A DNA stretch of 64,000 nucleotides from Fischerella sp. PCC 9431 (GTDB lineage: Bacteria > Cyanobacteriota > Cyanobacteriia > Cyanobacteriales > Nostocaceae): NCBI RefSeq assembly GCF_000447295.1, contig NZ_KE650771.1, positions 4,683,451 through 4,747,450 on the forward strand. The letters run 5' to 3'. The position numbers and the translations under genes are program-made. The notes under the pieces are model-generated. The model saw only the letters and a program-made list of their open reading frames with translations, ran no database searches and had not been told where the DNA came from. The first letter of the stretch is position 1. Each line of letters opens with the position of its first letter. This document shows, one piece after another, positions 44,315-53,261 of the stretch.

Positions 44315-47071
44315 ATGAATAACTGGATCGCAAAATTAACAGTATATGTATTCTTATTTTATTACTTGCTATTTGGCACTAATAATGCTGTAGCCAATCA
44401 AGTTGCAAATGTTTATGTACAGCAACTCAATACACTACCAGGTATTGAACAATTAGCAAGTACTGATTATAGTTTTAAAGAAAATCGAAAAGAAGATTTT
44501 TGGCGATTTCGTGAGGCAGTCAAAAACACGAATAAATTAGAGGGAGTATTCACAATTTATCGTAGCCAAGAAGACGATAAAATTTATTTAGAATTGCAGC
44601 CAGAACAACTCAATAAAAATTATCTTTGTACAGTCACACTAGAATCTGGTATTGGGGAAAGTGGGATTTATAGTGGACTACCTCTGCAAGATTTTCTGTT
44701 TTATTTTCGGCGAGTCAAGAATCATTTGCATTTTGTAGTTCGTAACGTCAAGTTTCGTACAGAACAAGATGAACCAGAATTGCGATCGCTTGCTCGTTCC
44801 TTTAGCGACTCAGTTCTTTATGCCCTGGAAATTAACAGTATTGATCCATATAGTAAAAATATTCTGATTGACCTCAATGACCTGCTGATGCAGGATTTCC
44901 CTGGCTTAACTTCCTTGTTAAAATATTATTTGCAGGCTGATTACCACCTGGAAAAAAAGAAGTCATATTTTGGCGATGTTGACAGCTTTCCTCTAAACTT
45001 AGAGATTGAATCTATCTACAGCTTTTCATCACCAGAGGGAGCATATTTAGTTACATTACCTGATAGCAGGGCGCTGAGTTTAAAAGTACACTACAGTTTT
45101 TCCCAGCTACCCGAAAATAATGGCTATATTCCCAGACTTGCTGATGATAGAGTCGGATATTTTATTACTGCTTTTCAGGATTTTTCGCAGAATAATAACA
45201 AAGAACCATTTGTACGTTATATCAATCGTTGGCATCTTGAACCATCTGATCCAAATGCACCTTTGTCTCCACCAAAAAAACCAATCATATTTTGGATTGA
45301 AAATGCTGTACCATTAGAATATCGCGACGCTATGCGCGAAGGTGTGCTGATGTGGAATCAAGCATTTGCCAAAGCAGGATTCCAAAACGCTATAGAAGTC
45401 CGACAAATGCCAGATGATGCTGATTGGCATCCAGCAGATGTGCGCTACAATACGATTCGCTGGTTTAATTCTTTGGATGCAGGTTTTGCGAGAGGCCCAG
45501 CCCGCGTTAATCCCCTCACAGGAGAAATATTAGACGCAGATATTATTGTGGATGCAAGTATGGTGCGCTCGATTCAGCAAGAATATCGGGCTTTGATGGA
45601 ATCAAGTAGAGACGCGATTAATCGCAATGGTAGAGACGCGATTAATCGCGTCTCTACCATTGTCAATGTAAATCCAGTTGCAGAATGCACTGATCATAAT
45701 TTACCCTGGACTTCTCAACAAGATTCTGACTTCTGCTATGGAATGGAATCTTCAACGCAAGCAGCAATGGGGGCGCTGGCGTTGTCGCTGTTGCAAGATG
45801 CTACACTCAGTAGTGAGGAGATGAAAAAATATGTGCATCAATATATACGCTCTCTCATTGCTCACGAAGTCGGACACACACTCGGTTTGCGCCACAATTT
45901 CCACGGCAGCACGATGTTAGCACCACAAGAATTAAATAACACAGAAATCACTCACAGCAAGGGTTTGGCAGGTTCAGTGATGGATTACTTGCCTGTGAAT
46001 ATAGCACCTCAAGGAACACAGCAAGGCGATTATTTTCCTACAGTTATTGGCCCTTACGATGAATGGGCAATTGAATATGGTTACAAACATCACCCAAACT
46101 TGCCAGCAGCAGCAGTAATTCCCGAAGCTGAAAAAGATTTTTTGGAACAGATTGCTTTGGCGTCTCCCCAACCAGAATTATCTTACGCTACAGATGAAGA
46201 TATCTGGGATATCAACCCTTTGGCAAATGTTTGGGATATGAGTAGTGATGTCCTAGTTTATTCCCAATGGCAAATGGATAACGCCCGCGCAATGTGGGAA
46301 CGTCTTGATCAGCGTTATCCGTTGAAAGGAGAAAGTTATAGTAACTTGCGGGTATTATTTAACAGGATTCTCAAATATTATTTTCGGAATGCGTCTTTGT
46401 TGACTCAATATATAGGTGGACAATCTTTTGGACGTCATCACGCTGATGAAAATATGCGCCCCAGTTTTGTACCAGTTTCTGTAGAACAGCAACGTCAAGT
46501 ATTAGCAAAACTGCAAGAATATGTATTTGCTGAGGATGCTTTTGGTTTTTCGCCACAATTGTTAAATCAGCTAGCACCTTCACGTTGGCAACATTGGGGT
46601 AACTTTATACCTGTATCTCGCCTTGATTATCCCATTCACGAACGTATTCAGCGTTTTCAAGCTGCAATATTAAGATCGCTTTTAGATAGCGATCGCCTCA
46701 ATCGTCTGCGAGATATCGAATTCAAAACAACCCCCGGACAAGCGCTTTCCATGCCAGAATTGTTTTACACTCTGCAAAAAGACATTTGGACAGAAATTGT
46801 AGATGCAAGAAAAGTCAAACCAATTTCTAGTATCCGTCGTTCCTTGCAGCGAGAACATCTCAATATTTTACTCAATATGGTATTGCGTACCACAGATGTA
46901 CCAGAAGACGGACGAACACTAGCTTGGTTTGAATTGCGCCAACTCCGCCAAGCTATTGATACTAGTCTGAAGTACCAAAATGAAAACCTGGATATTTACA
47001 CACTAGCTCATCTGGAAGAAACGAGCGATCGCATCACCAAAGCCTTAAGCGCCCGATTGCTTTCAAGATAA
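44315..47071 (+). CDS. large secreted zinc-dependent metalloprotease
   Basis: A 918-residue protein with an N-terminal signal segment (LTVYVFLFYYLLFGTNNAVANQ). The zinc motif is HEVGHTLGLRHNFHGS at about 516, with GSVMDYLPVNIAP a short way downstream supplying the Met-turn; this is the metzincin-like pattern of the large DUF5117/DUF4953-type zinc metalloproteases. The N-terminal 300 residues contain strand-rich segments (YLELQPEQLNKNYLCTVTLES). Between about residues 430 and 448 the sequence RDAINRNGRDAINRV is encoded by a palindromic repeat inserted in frame. The start ATG has AAGG about 12 nt upstream. Substrate unknown. Confidence 0.85.
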   Translation: MNNWIAKLTVYVFLFYYLLFGTNNAVANQVANVYVQQLNTLPGIEQLASTDYSFKENRKEDFWRFREAVKNTNKLEGVFTIYRSQEDDKIYLELQPEQLNKNYLCTVTLESGIGESGIYSGLPLQDFLFYFRRVKNHLHFVVRNVKFRTEQDEPELRSLARSFSDSVLYALEINSIDPYSKNILIDLNDLLMQDFPGLTSLLKYYLQADYHLEKKKSYFGDVDSFPLNLEIESIYSFSSPEGAYLVTLPDSRALSLKVHYSFSQLPENNGYIPRLADDRVGYFITAFQDFSQNNNKEPFVRYINRWHLEPSDPNAPLSPPKKPIIFWIENAVPLEYRDAMREGVLMWNQAFAKAGFQNAIEVRQMPDDADWHPADVRYNTIRWFNSLDAGFARGPARVNPLTGEILDADIIVDASMVRSIQQEYRALMESSRDAINRNGRDAINRVSTIVNVNPVAECTDHNLPWTSQQDSDFCYGMESSTQAAMGALALSLLQDATLSSEEMKKYVHQYIRSLIAHEVGHTLGLRHNFHGSTMLAPQELNNTEITHSKGLAGSVMDYLPVNIAPQGTQQGDYFPTVIGPYDEWAIEYGYKHHPNLPAAAVIPEAEKDFLEQIALASPQPELSYATDEDIWDINPLANVWDMSSDVLVYSQWQMDNARAMWERLDQRYPLKGESYSNLRVLFNRILKYYFRNASLLTQYIGGQSFGRHHADENMRPSFVPVSVEQQRQVLAKLQEYVFAEDAFGFSPQLLNQLAPSRWQHWGNFIPVSRLDYPIHERIQRFQAAILRSLLDSDRLNRLRDIEFKTTPGQALSMPELFYTLQKDIWTEIVDARKVKPISSIRRSLQREHLNILLNMVLRTTDVPEDGRTLAWFELRQLRQAIDTSLKYQNENLDIYTLAHLEETSDRITKALSARLLSR
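45606..45658. repeat. GTAGAGACGCG palindrome inserted in the metalloprotease gene
   Basis: Two partial copies of GTAGAGACGCGATTAATCGC; the second completes a perfect 30-bp palindrome (45629-45658). It is in frame and translated. The same palindrome is the core of the MITE-like elements at 35347, 43443 and 47130. Confidence 0.85.
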
Positions 47072-47129
47072 ATTTTATACCGATTTCCAAAATGTTTGCG
47101 ATACATTCAGAATATCAGACGCGATCATC

Positions 47130-47340
47130 CAATACGGTTTAATTTTGGAATTGTAGAGACGCGATAAATCGCGTCTCTGGTGGATATAAATGTCAATCGG
47201 TTTGTCTGGTCCGAACCGTATTGCGCGCTGATCACAATATCAGACGCGATAAATCGTGTTTCTGGTGGATATAAATGTCAATCGGTTTGTCTGGTCCGAA
47301 CCGTATTGCGCGCTGATCACAATATCAGACGCGATAAATA
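47130..47340. repeat. MITE-like palindromic element, copies 3 and 4 (tandem)
   Basis: CAATACGGTT and CCGAACCGTATTG bound a copy at 47130-47222, with core GTAGAGACGCGATAAATCGCG. The block GCGCGCTGATCACAATATCAGACGCGATAAAT then repeats with an 85-bp period (from 47223 and 47308), making a second shorter copy. It lies between the metalloprotease stop and the 21-nt array. Confidence 0.75.
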
Positions 47341-47387
47341 GTGTTTCTACAAGATTTTTACTTTTGTGTTGTTTCGTCAACGGAGAT

Positions 47388-47727
47388 AAAAGACTCTTTA
47401 ATGAGGATAAAAGACTCATTAATGAGGATAAAAGACTCTTTAATGAGGATAAAAGACTCTTTAATGAGGATAAAAGACTCTTTAATGAGGATAAAAGACT
47501 CATTAATGAGTATAAAAGACTCGTTAATGAGGATCAAAGACTCATTAATGAGTATAAAAGACTCATTAATGAGTATAAAAGACTCGTTAATGAGGATAAA
47601 AGACTCGTTAATGAGGATAAAAGACTCTTTAATGAGGATAAAAGACTCGTTAATGAGGATCAAAGACTCGTTAATGAGGATCAAAGACTCGTTAATGAGG
47701 ATCAAAGACTCATTAACGAGTATAAAA
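47388..47727. repeat. 21-nt tandem array, about 16 units
   Basis: Units of the type AAAAGACTCATTAATGAGGAT. Each unit carries a 12-bp palindrome CTCATTAATGAG or a one-base variant (CTCTTTAATGAG, CTCGTTAATGAG). Because 21 is a multiple of 3, three frames are open (158, 134 and 125 codons), all translating 7-residue repeats. No ribosome site or promoter is evident, so these are unlikely genes. Units are spaced without spacers, so this is not CRISPR. Confidence 0.9.
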
Positions 47728-47795
47728 AGTAACATTAAAGTGTAACTCTTCCTACACCCCTACACCTTACACCCTTACACCCCTACATCCTTTTT

Positions 47796-48269
47796 CTAGC
47801 TAGAAATAGCTTTAGCTGATCTACCTTTGATTGCTTTAAACCGTTCTCCCAATTGTTCAGCCAGAGTTTTTAAGCCAGGAGTTTTTTTCGCAGCAGTCTT
47901 GACGTAATTATAAACTGTTAAACTGCTGGTCATGGCTTCACTTCCAACTGCCAGTAGAGTATCATCAACTTGTTCGTTGAGTTGCCGCATAGAGATTAAC
48001 AGTTCGTTGAGGATAATAGCTAATTGATAATCTTGGACAAATTCTTCAACGTCAAAACTAGATGGCAAAATGTTACGGTTAGACTGAGCAGCAGTGACGC
48101 TATTACTGACAAAAGCTAGGCTTTTATCACCCATTTTGACTAACTTACGTCGTTCTTCTGCGCTGAGAGTGATGAGAAAGGGTAGTTTTTGTTGGATTGT
48201 TTGTAGCGCTGCTTTGATTTCTTGGATATCTTCTGGGGTAACAGAGGCTGTAATATTCTGGGAATTCAT
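47796..48269 (-). CDS. conserved hypothetical protein
   Basis: 157 residues, soluble and mostly helical (EIKAALQTIQQKLPFLITLS, LAIILNELLISMRQLNEQVDDT, TSSLTVYNYVKTAAKKTPGLKTLAEQLGERF). The pattern FLITLSAEERRKLVKMGDKSLAFV is recalled from uncharacterised bacterial proteins, including in Bacteroidetes and cyanobacteria, but no activity is known to me. It has a clean ATG and follows a 21-nt repeat array. It stands alone on the minus strand, with repeats on both sides. Possibly a small structural or stress protein; not assigned. Confidence 0.6.
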   Translation of the reverse strand: MNSQNITASVTPEDIQEIKAALQTIQQKLPFLITLSAEERRKLVKMGDKSLAFVSNSVTAAQSNRNILPSSFDVEEFVQDYQLAIILNELLISMRQLNEQVDDTLLAVGSEAMTSSLTVYNYVKTAAKKTPGLKTLAEQLGERFKAIKGRSAKAISS

Positions 48270-48456
48270 TGTATATTTACCTAATGATCATGGAGAATAA
48301 GTAGCATATTTTGCTAAGTATTATGATTCCCATTAGTAAATGCGATCGCACATTTTTAGCAATTTTGACATAATCTCCCTATCTCCGCGTCCCCGCGTCC
48401 CCGCATCTCCGCATCATCGAATTTTACCCCTCCCCAACCCTGCCCTTCGCAAGGGG

Positions 48457-48663
48457 CTACGGTGTATACACAAGTCTAGGTTGAGCGCATCTGTACCGCC
48501 TCGGAATAAATTCCGAGTCTCATAGCGCAAGTCCTCTAAAGAGGACTCATAGAGAAATTCAATTTAGTCCACTTGAGTGGACTTAAGCTATTAGCCTGGA
48601 ACTTTAGTTCTAGGCGGGATATTGGTTCAGCTTGAAGATTTTCGACTTGTGTATACACCGTAG
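48457..48663. mobile_element. 207-bp element with perfect 20-bp terminal inverted repeats
   Basis: CTACGGTGTATACACAAGTC (48457-48476) is the exact inverse of the sequence at 48644-48663. The interior contains several hairpins (CGGAATAAATTCCG, AGTCCTCTAAAGAGGACT, AGTCCACTTGAGTGGACT) and a GGCGGGATAT block shared with 37801-37950. The flanks (CCCTTCGCAAGGGG left, TTGCAAAGGGGAGGG right) look like one G/C-rich repeat interrupted by this element. It has no ORF; a non-autonomous (MITE) insertion is likely. Confidence 0.75.
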
Positions 48664-48932
48664 TTGCAAAGGGGAGGGTGCGCGTTAGCGCGGGTGGGGT
48701 CTTTGTATGTGTCTTCATATTACATTCGTATAAGTTTTAAAAGTCCTCTGGTAAATCACAAAATATTCTCTGATTTACTTGGGCATATACTCAGCTTACA
48801 TTCTCAAGCCCTACTGCCTCTACTTATATAATGCTTTAATTTGACTAACAATCTGGAATACTTGTGTTTATCATTGATTATACTGAGAGTAACTAAGCGA
48901 TAATAAGCTTATCTGCCCATATAAGCACAGTT

Positions 48933-51296
48933 ATGACCTGTTGCCTCAATCCAGCTTGCCACAACCCACCCCATTCTGATATTACAAAGTTTTGCTCTCA
49001 CTGCGGGACAGGACTAGTAGTGCTGAGAAACCGCTACCGCCCGATTAAATCATTAGGTGGTGGGGGATTTGGTAAAACTTATTTAGCAGAAGATATCGAT
49101 AAACTAAACGAGCATTGTGTCATCAAGCAATTTGCACCGCAAGTCCAGGGAACAGCAGCACTGCAAAAGGCGACGGAACTATTTGAGCAAGAAGCAAGGC
49201 GACTGCAACAGTTAGGAGAACATCCGCAAATTCCCACATTGTTAGCGTATTTTGAGCAAGATCATCGCCTGTATTTAGTCCAACAGTTTATCAACGGACA
49301 GAATTTATTAGACGAATTACAACAGCAGGGAAATTTCAACGAGCAGAAAGTCAAAGAATTATTGCTCGATTTGTTAGAGATTCTCAAAATAGTTCATCAA
49401 CAGAAAGTCATTCACCGCGATATCAAGCCAGAGAATATCATTCGTCGCGGTGATGGTAAGTTGGTACTGATTGATTTTGGTGCATCCAAGCAACTAACAG
49501 CAACAGTGATGACGCAAGTAGGAACCACCATTGGTTCCTTTGGTTATGCGCCATTGGAACAAATGCAGGGAGGTGAAGCTTACCCAGCCAGTGATTTATA
49601 TAGTCTCGGTGCAACTTGCTTTCACTTGTTGAGTGGAATTCACCCTTGGGAGTTGTGGAAACGACAAGGTTATGGTTGGGTTGCGAGTTGGCGAGAACAT
49701 TTGTCACAACCAGTGAGTCAGAATTTGGGGAGTGTGCTAGATAAATTGCTGCAAGAAGAATATCAGCAGCGTTATCAGTCAGCAGGAGAAGTTTTACAAG
49801 CGTTAAATTCACAACCAAAACCAGTAAATCAGCCTGTTAATCCTCCAGTACAACAGACTCAATCACCCACTTCTGGTATTCTGAAAAAGCCAATCCCTAA
49901 ACATCTTATTGTTCTTCCATTATTAATATTAATTGGTGCTGGCACTGTTTATTTATCATCGCAAGAAACAACAAATAGTGCTGACACTTACAATCGTCAA
50001 GGGATAGAAAAATATAATAATCAAAATTTTCGCGGTGCAATTGAAGATTACAATCAAGCTATCAACATTAATCCTAACTATGCAAAAGCTTACTACAACC
50101 GGGGTAATGCTCACTATGATTTAGGAGAAAAGCAAGCTGCAATTGAAGATTACAACCAAGCCATCAAACTTAATCCGAAATATGCGGAAGCTTACTATCA
50201 GCAGGGACTCCTAGAACAAGATAACAACAAAGCCATAGAGTACTTTCGTCAAGCCGCAGAGTTATTTGTTGCACAAGGAAATCAAGGTGACGCCAAACGT
50301 AGTCAAGGACAAGTACGTTCTTTATTGAAAGATTATCAGGGAGCGATCGCTGCTTATGATGAAGCGATTCGTCTCAACTCCGACGATTTCAGAGCTTATA
50401 TCAACCGGGGTGTTGCTCGCTCTAATTTAGGAGATAACCGAGATGCAATCCGATCTGCAATTGAAGATTACAACCAAGCCATTAAAATTAATCCTAACAT
50501 TGCAATCGCTTACAACAATCGGGGTGCTGCTTACTCTGCTTTAGGAGAAAAGCAAACTGCGATTGAAGATTATACCCAAGCTATCAAAATTAATCCTAAC
50601 ATTGCATTAGCTTACAACAATCGGGGTAGTATTCGTTACGATTCAGGAGATAAACAAGCTGCAATTGAAGATTTCAACGAAGCTATCAAAATTGATCCTA
50701 ATTATGCGGAGGCTTACAACAAACGAGGTGTAGCTCGCTATGATTTAGGAGATAAACAAGCAGCAGTTGAAGATTATAACCAAGCCATCAAGCTTGATCC
50801 TAACTTTGCAGGAGCTTATCACCAAAGGGGTATAGCTCGTAGTGATTTAGGAGATAAACAAGCAGCAATTGAAGATTACACCCAAGCTATCAAACTTAAT
50901 CCTAAACTTGCACAATCTTACATTGGCAGAGGTAATACTCGTTATGATTTAGGAGATAAACAAGAAGCAATTGAAGATTACACTCAAGCTATCAAACTTA
51001 ATCCTAATTTTGTAGAATCTTACATTGGCAGGGGTAATGTTCGCTCTACTTTAGGAGAAAACCAAGCTGCAATTGAAGATTATAACCAAGCCATTAAAAT
51101 TAATTCTAACTATGCACTCGCTTACTACAACCGAGGTAATGTTCGCTCTGCTTTAGGAGATAAACAAGCTGCAATTGAAGATTACCGTAAATCTGCTGAT
51201 TTGTATAAGCAGCAAGGAGAAGAAAGCAAGTATCAAGATGCTCTAAACCGCATTAAACAACTTGAGAAATCACCATCTCCAATTTCGACGCCGTAA
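48933..51296 (+). CDS. serine/threonine kinase with zinc ribbon and TPR array
   Basis: 787 residues. An N-terminal zinc ribbon (CCLNPACHNPPH...CSHCG, residues about 3-26) is followed by a kinase domain (about 30-295): P-loop LGGGGFGKTYLAED, catalytic Lys in CVIKQF, HRDIKPENII, DFGASKQL and GSFGYAPLEQ. A hydrophobic segment at about 327-344 precedes about ten TPR units of 34 residues (e.g. KQAAIEDYNQAIKLNPKYAEAY), with near-identical copies. Kinase and zinc ribbon are presumably cytoplasmic and the TPR part outside the inner membrane, though topology is inferred. Such multi-TPR kinases are typical of filamentous cyanobacteria. The target is unknown. Confidence 0.9.
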   Translation: MTCCLNPACHNPPHSDITKFCSHCGTGLVVLRNRYRPIKSLGGGGFGKTYLAEDIDKLNEHCVIKQFAPQVQGTAALQKATELFEQEARRLQQLGEHPQIPTLLAYFEQDHRLYLVQQFINGQNLLDELQQQGNFNEQKVKELLLDLLEILKIVHQQKVIHRDIKPENIIRRGDGKLVLIDFGASKQLTATVMTQVGTTIGSFGYAPLEQMQGGEAYPASDLYSLGATCFHLLSGIHPWELWKRQGYGWVASWREHLSQPVSQNLGSVLDKLLQEEYQQRYQSAGEVLQALNSQPKPVNQPVNPPVQQTQSPTSGILKKPIPKHLIVLPLLILIGAGTVYLSSQETTNSADTYNRQGIEKYNNQNFRGAIEDYNQAININPNYAKAYYNRGNAHYDLGEKQAAIEDYNQAIKLNPKYAEAYYQQGLLEQDNNKAIEYFRQAAELFVAQGNQGDAKRSQGQVRSLLKDYQGAIAAYDEAIRLNSDDFRAYINRGVARSNLGDNRDAIRSAIEDYNQAIKINPNIAIAYNNRGAAYSALGEKQTAIEDYTQAIKINPNIALAYNNRGSIRYDSGDKQAAIEDFNEAIKIDPNYAEAYNKRGVARYDLGDKQAAVEDYNQAIKLDPNFAGAYHQRGIARSDLGDKQAAIEDYTQAIKLNPKLAQSYIGRGNTRYDLGDKQEAIEDYTQAIKLNPNFVESYIGRGNVRSTLGENQAAIEDYNQAIKINSNYALAYYNRGNVRSALGDKQAAIEDYRKSADLYKQQGEESKYQDALNRIKQLEKSPSPISTP

Positions 51297-51324
51297 CACA
51301 CCCAGAGCTATTTCCTTCTCATCT

Positions 51325-51392
51325 AGCCCGCCTCACCAATTAATTCTGAGGCAGGATATGGGGTTGGTGCAAGATATCAGTTGAAAATCTTG
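51325..51392. repeat. dispersed repeat fragment (GAGGCAGGATAT type)
   Basis: TTAATTCTGAGGCAGGATAT and GGGGTTGGTGCAAGATATCAG, 26 bp after the kinase stop, match the tail of 37801-37950. The copy is truncated at its left side. Confidence 0.65.
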
Positions 51393-51561
51393 TTATTCCG
51401 AAACCGAAGCTATCATTGATGTAGTTATTTATGGTTTGAAAGCCTTGGTAATAAAAACAGCTTTCCCAGGTAGCACACTGATTCAAGTTTAGTTTCTAAA
51501 TTTCCCGTCAGAAAAGCTCAATTTTCCAAGAACTAATTTACATAATTGGGGGAATCAGCCC

Positions 51562-52260
51562 ATGACTGACACTGTTGTTAATCCTACTGAGCGTCCTCAA
51601 GTGACGCAACAACTTTCCGAAAATGTCATTCTCACAACCGTAGATGATCTCTACAACTGGGCAAAAATGTCCAGCTTGTATCCCATGATGTTTGGTACAG
51701 CTTGCTGCTTCATGGAATTCATGGCTGCTTATGCTTCTCGCTTTGATATGGAGAGATACGGGATGATTCCCCGTGCAACTCCCCGACAAGCAGATTTGTT
51801 AATTACCGCCGGTACAATTACTATGAAGTATGCGCCAAACTTGGTGCGACTCTACGAGCAAATGGCAGAACCAAAATATGTCATGGCTATGGGAGCTTGT
51901 ACAATCACAGGAGGTATGTTTAGTGCAGATTCTCCGAGTGCAGTTCGCGGTGTAGACAAGTTAATTCCCGTTGATGTTTATATACCGGGATGTCCACCTA
52001 GACCAGAAGCAGTCATAGATGCAATTATTAAATTGCGGAAAAAAATCGCCGACGAAAGCATTCAAGAACGGCATATTACCGAACAAACTCACCGCTACTA
52101 CAGCATTTCTCACCAAATGAAAGTTATATCTCCCATCCTGGATGGGCAATATTTGAGAAGTGCAGAACGACAAAATCCATCCAGTGAAATTGCTGAAGCA
52201 ACCGGGCTACCTTTGCCTTTAAAACTACAAGAATCTACAGCTAACAAAATAAAAGCATAA
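51562..52260 (+). CDS. ndhK: NdhK-like subunit (orphan copy) of NAD(P)H-quinone oxidoreductase
   Basis: 232 residues. The iron-sulfur (N2-type) ligands are present: [16 protein letters not shown] and [29 protein letters not shown] and [12 protein letters not shown] are canonical NdhK blocks. It lacks the long C-terminal tail of main NdhK and has several substitutions near the first cluster ([18 protein letters not shown]). ndhC and ndhJ, which normally flank ndhK, are absent, so this is probably a second, specialised copy (psbG2/NdhK2-like). The ATG has GGGGGA about 8 nt upstream. It could serve an alternative NDH-1 complex; that is inferred from its divergence. Confidence 0.9.
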   Translation: MTDTVVNPTERPQVTQQLSENVILTTVDDLYNWAKMSSLYPMMFGTACCFMEFMAAYASRFDMERYGMIPRATPRQADLLITAGTITMKYAPNLVRLYEQMAEPKYVMAMGACTITGGMFSADSPSAVRGVDKLIPVDVYIPGCPPRPEAVIDAIIKLRKKIADESIQERHITEQTHRYYSISHQMKVISPILDGQYLRSAERQNPSSEIAEATGLPLPLKLQESTANKIKA

Positions 52261-52632
52261 ATTAAACTCAGACTCGCACCATAGCAAAAACCGCCATATC
52301 CCACCTGAGAATAAATTCTCAGGCGGGATATAGGGTTGGTGCAAGATATGAATATATTTAAGTTCATTTGAATGTATATACAGCAGATTTCAGGTAAATG
52401 AGGTACAAATTTTAAAAACAAAGCCATATACCAAGAGACTTTCAAACCTGTTCCCCGTTCCCTGTTCCCCGTTCCCTGCTGTATATGATTCATATTTGAT
52501 TTTTGAACAAATACGTAGGGTGCGTTGTCGCGCAGCGCAACGCACCAAAGCCCAGAATACGGTGCGTTACCACGAAGTGTAACGCACCCTACATGTACTT
52601 AGATTCTTTCAGAAATCAAATCAGATTCCTAT
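52261..52632. other. repeat-filled gap between ndhK and the Coq4-like gene
   Basis: Holds a repeat fragment (52289-52352: CCTGAGAATAAATTCTCAGG, GGCGGGATATAGGGTTGG), C-rich heptads (52448-52481, TTCCCCG/TTCCCTG) and the inverted repeat at 52515-52592. No gene. Confidence 0.6.
52515..52592. repeat. long inverted repeat GTAGGGTGCGTT...AACGCACCCTAC
   Basis: A 12-bp perfect terminal stem encloses an inner hairpin (GTCGCGCAGCGCAAC) and another half-site; this REP-like element lies 40 bp upstream of the Coq4-like start. It is related to 39312-39352. Confidence 0.7.
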
Positions 52633-53253
52633 ATGCTGAAAAAACTTAGACAGTTTCAAACTCTTCTAGCGTACAAACAATCAGAAAATTTCGGAGATTT
52701 TGCGATTCTTAAATCTGATTTTTTGGGTGCGAATTTGAATCCACAAGTTTCTTCTCAACTCCAAGAAGTAGTTGGATATTATCCTCCGATTGATTTAGAC
52801 AAATTGAGTCAATATCCTCAAGGCAGTTTTGGACATGAATATGCGGCTCATATGAGAAAAAATCACCTCAAGCCGCTTAATATTAGTACTGAATTAGCAG
52901 AAGTTGCCCAGCGCAATGTATTTGCTTTGCGATATGTTGTCACCCATGATATTTTTCATGTATTGCTAGGCTTTGATACAAGCTATGCTGGGGAAATTGG
53001 TGTGCTTGCTTTTGCTGCTGCCCAAAACTACAGCAAAGCATTAAAATTTAGTCTGTGGTTGGCTAAATTATTTTATCCAATTATTGCCCCTCAACAAATC
53101 CAAGAGATTTTTGCCAATATCAAAAAAGGACATGATTTGGGCAAGCAAGCAGAATTTTTATTAGGATATCGCTTTGAAGAACACTGGAAAGAACCGATTA
53201 ACGAAGTCAGATTAAATTTGAAATTACCGTCAGTTATACTAAATGCGATTTAA
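52633..53253 (+). CDS. Coq4-like protein
   Basis: 206 residues. The Coq4 motif HDxxH-x11-E is exact in HDIFHVLLGFDTSYAGE. The surrounding LRYVVTHDIFHV, and the N-terminal segment with PQGSFGHEYAAHM, fit the family. In respiring organisms Coq4 organises ubiquinone biosynthesis and is reported to process the ring. Cyanobacteria make plastoquinone and no ubiquinone by this route, so the substrate here is unknown. Adjacent to an NdhK copy on the same strand, 373 bp apart; a joint quinone-related role is speculative. The ATG start is clear. Confidence 0.8.
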   Translation: MLKKLRQFQTLLAYKQSENFGDFAILKSDFLGANLNPQVSSQLQEVVGYYPPIDLDKLSQYPQGSFGHEYAAHMRKNHLKPLNISTELAEVAQRNVFALRYVVTHDIFHVLLGFDTSYAGEIGVLAFAAAQNYSKALKFSLWLAKLFYPIIAPQQIQEIFANIKKGHDLGKQAEFLLGYRFEEHWKEPINEVRLNLKLPSVILNAI

Positions 53254-53261
53254 TCTTTAAA

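Noticed and set aside
47388-47727. CRISPR array
   Set aside because: Units of 21 nt are contiguous, without unique spacers; near-identical units with single-base variants are simple tandem repeats.
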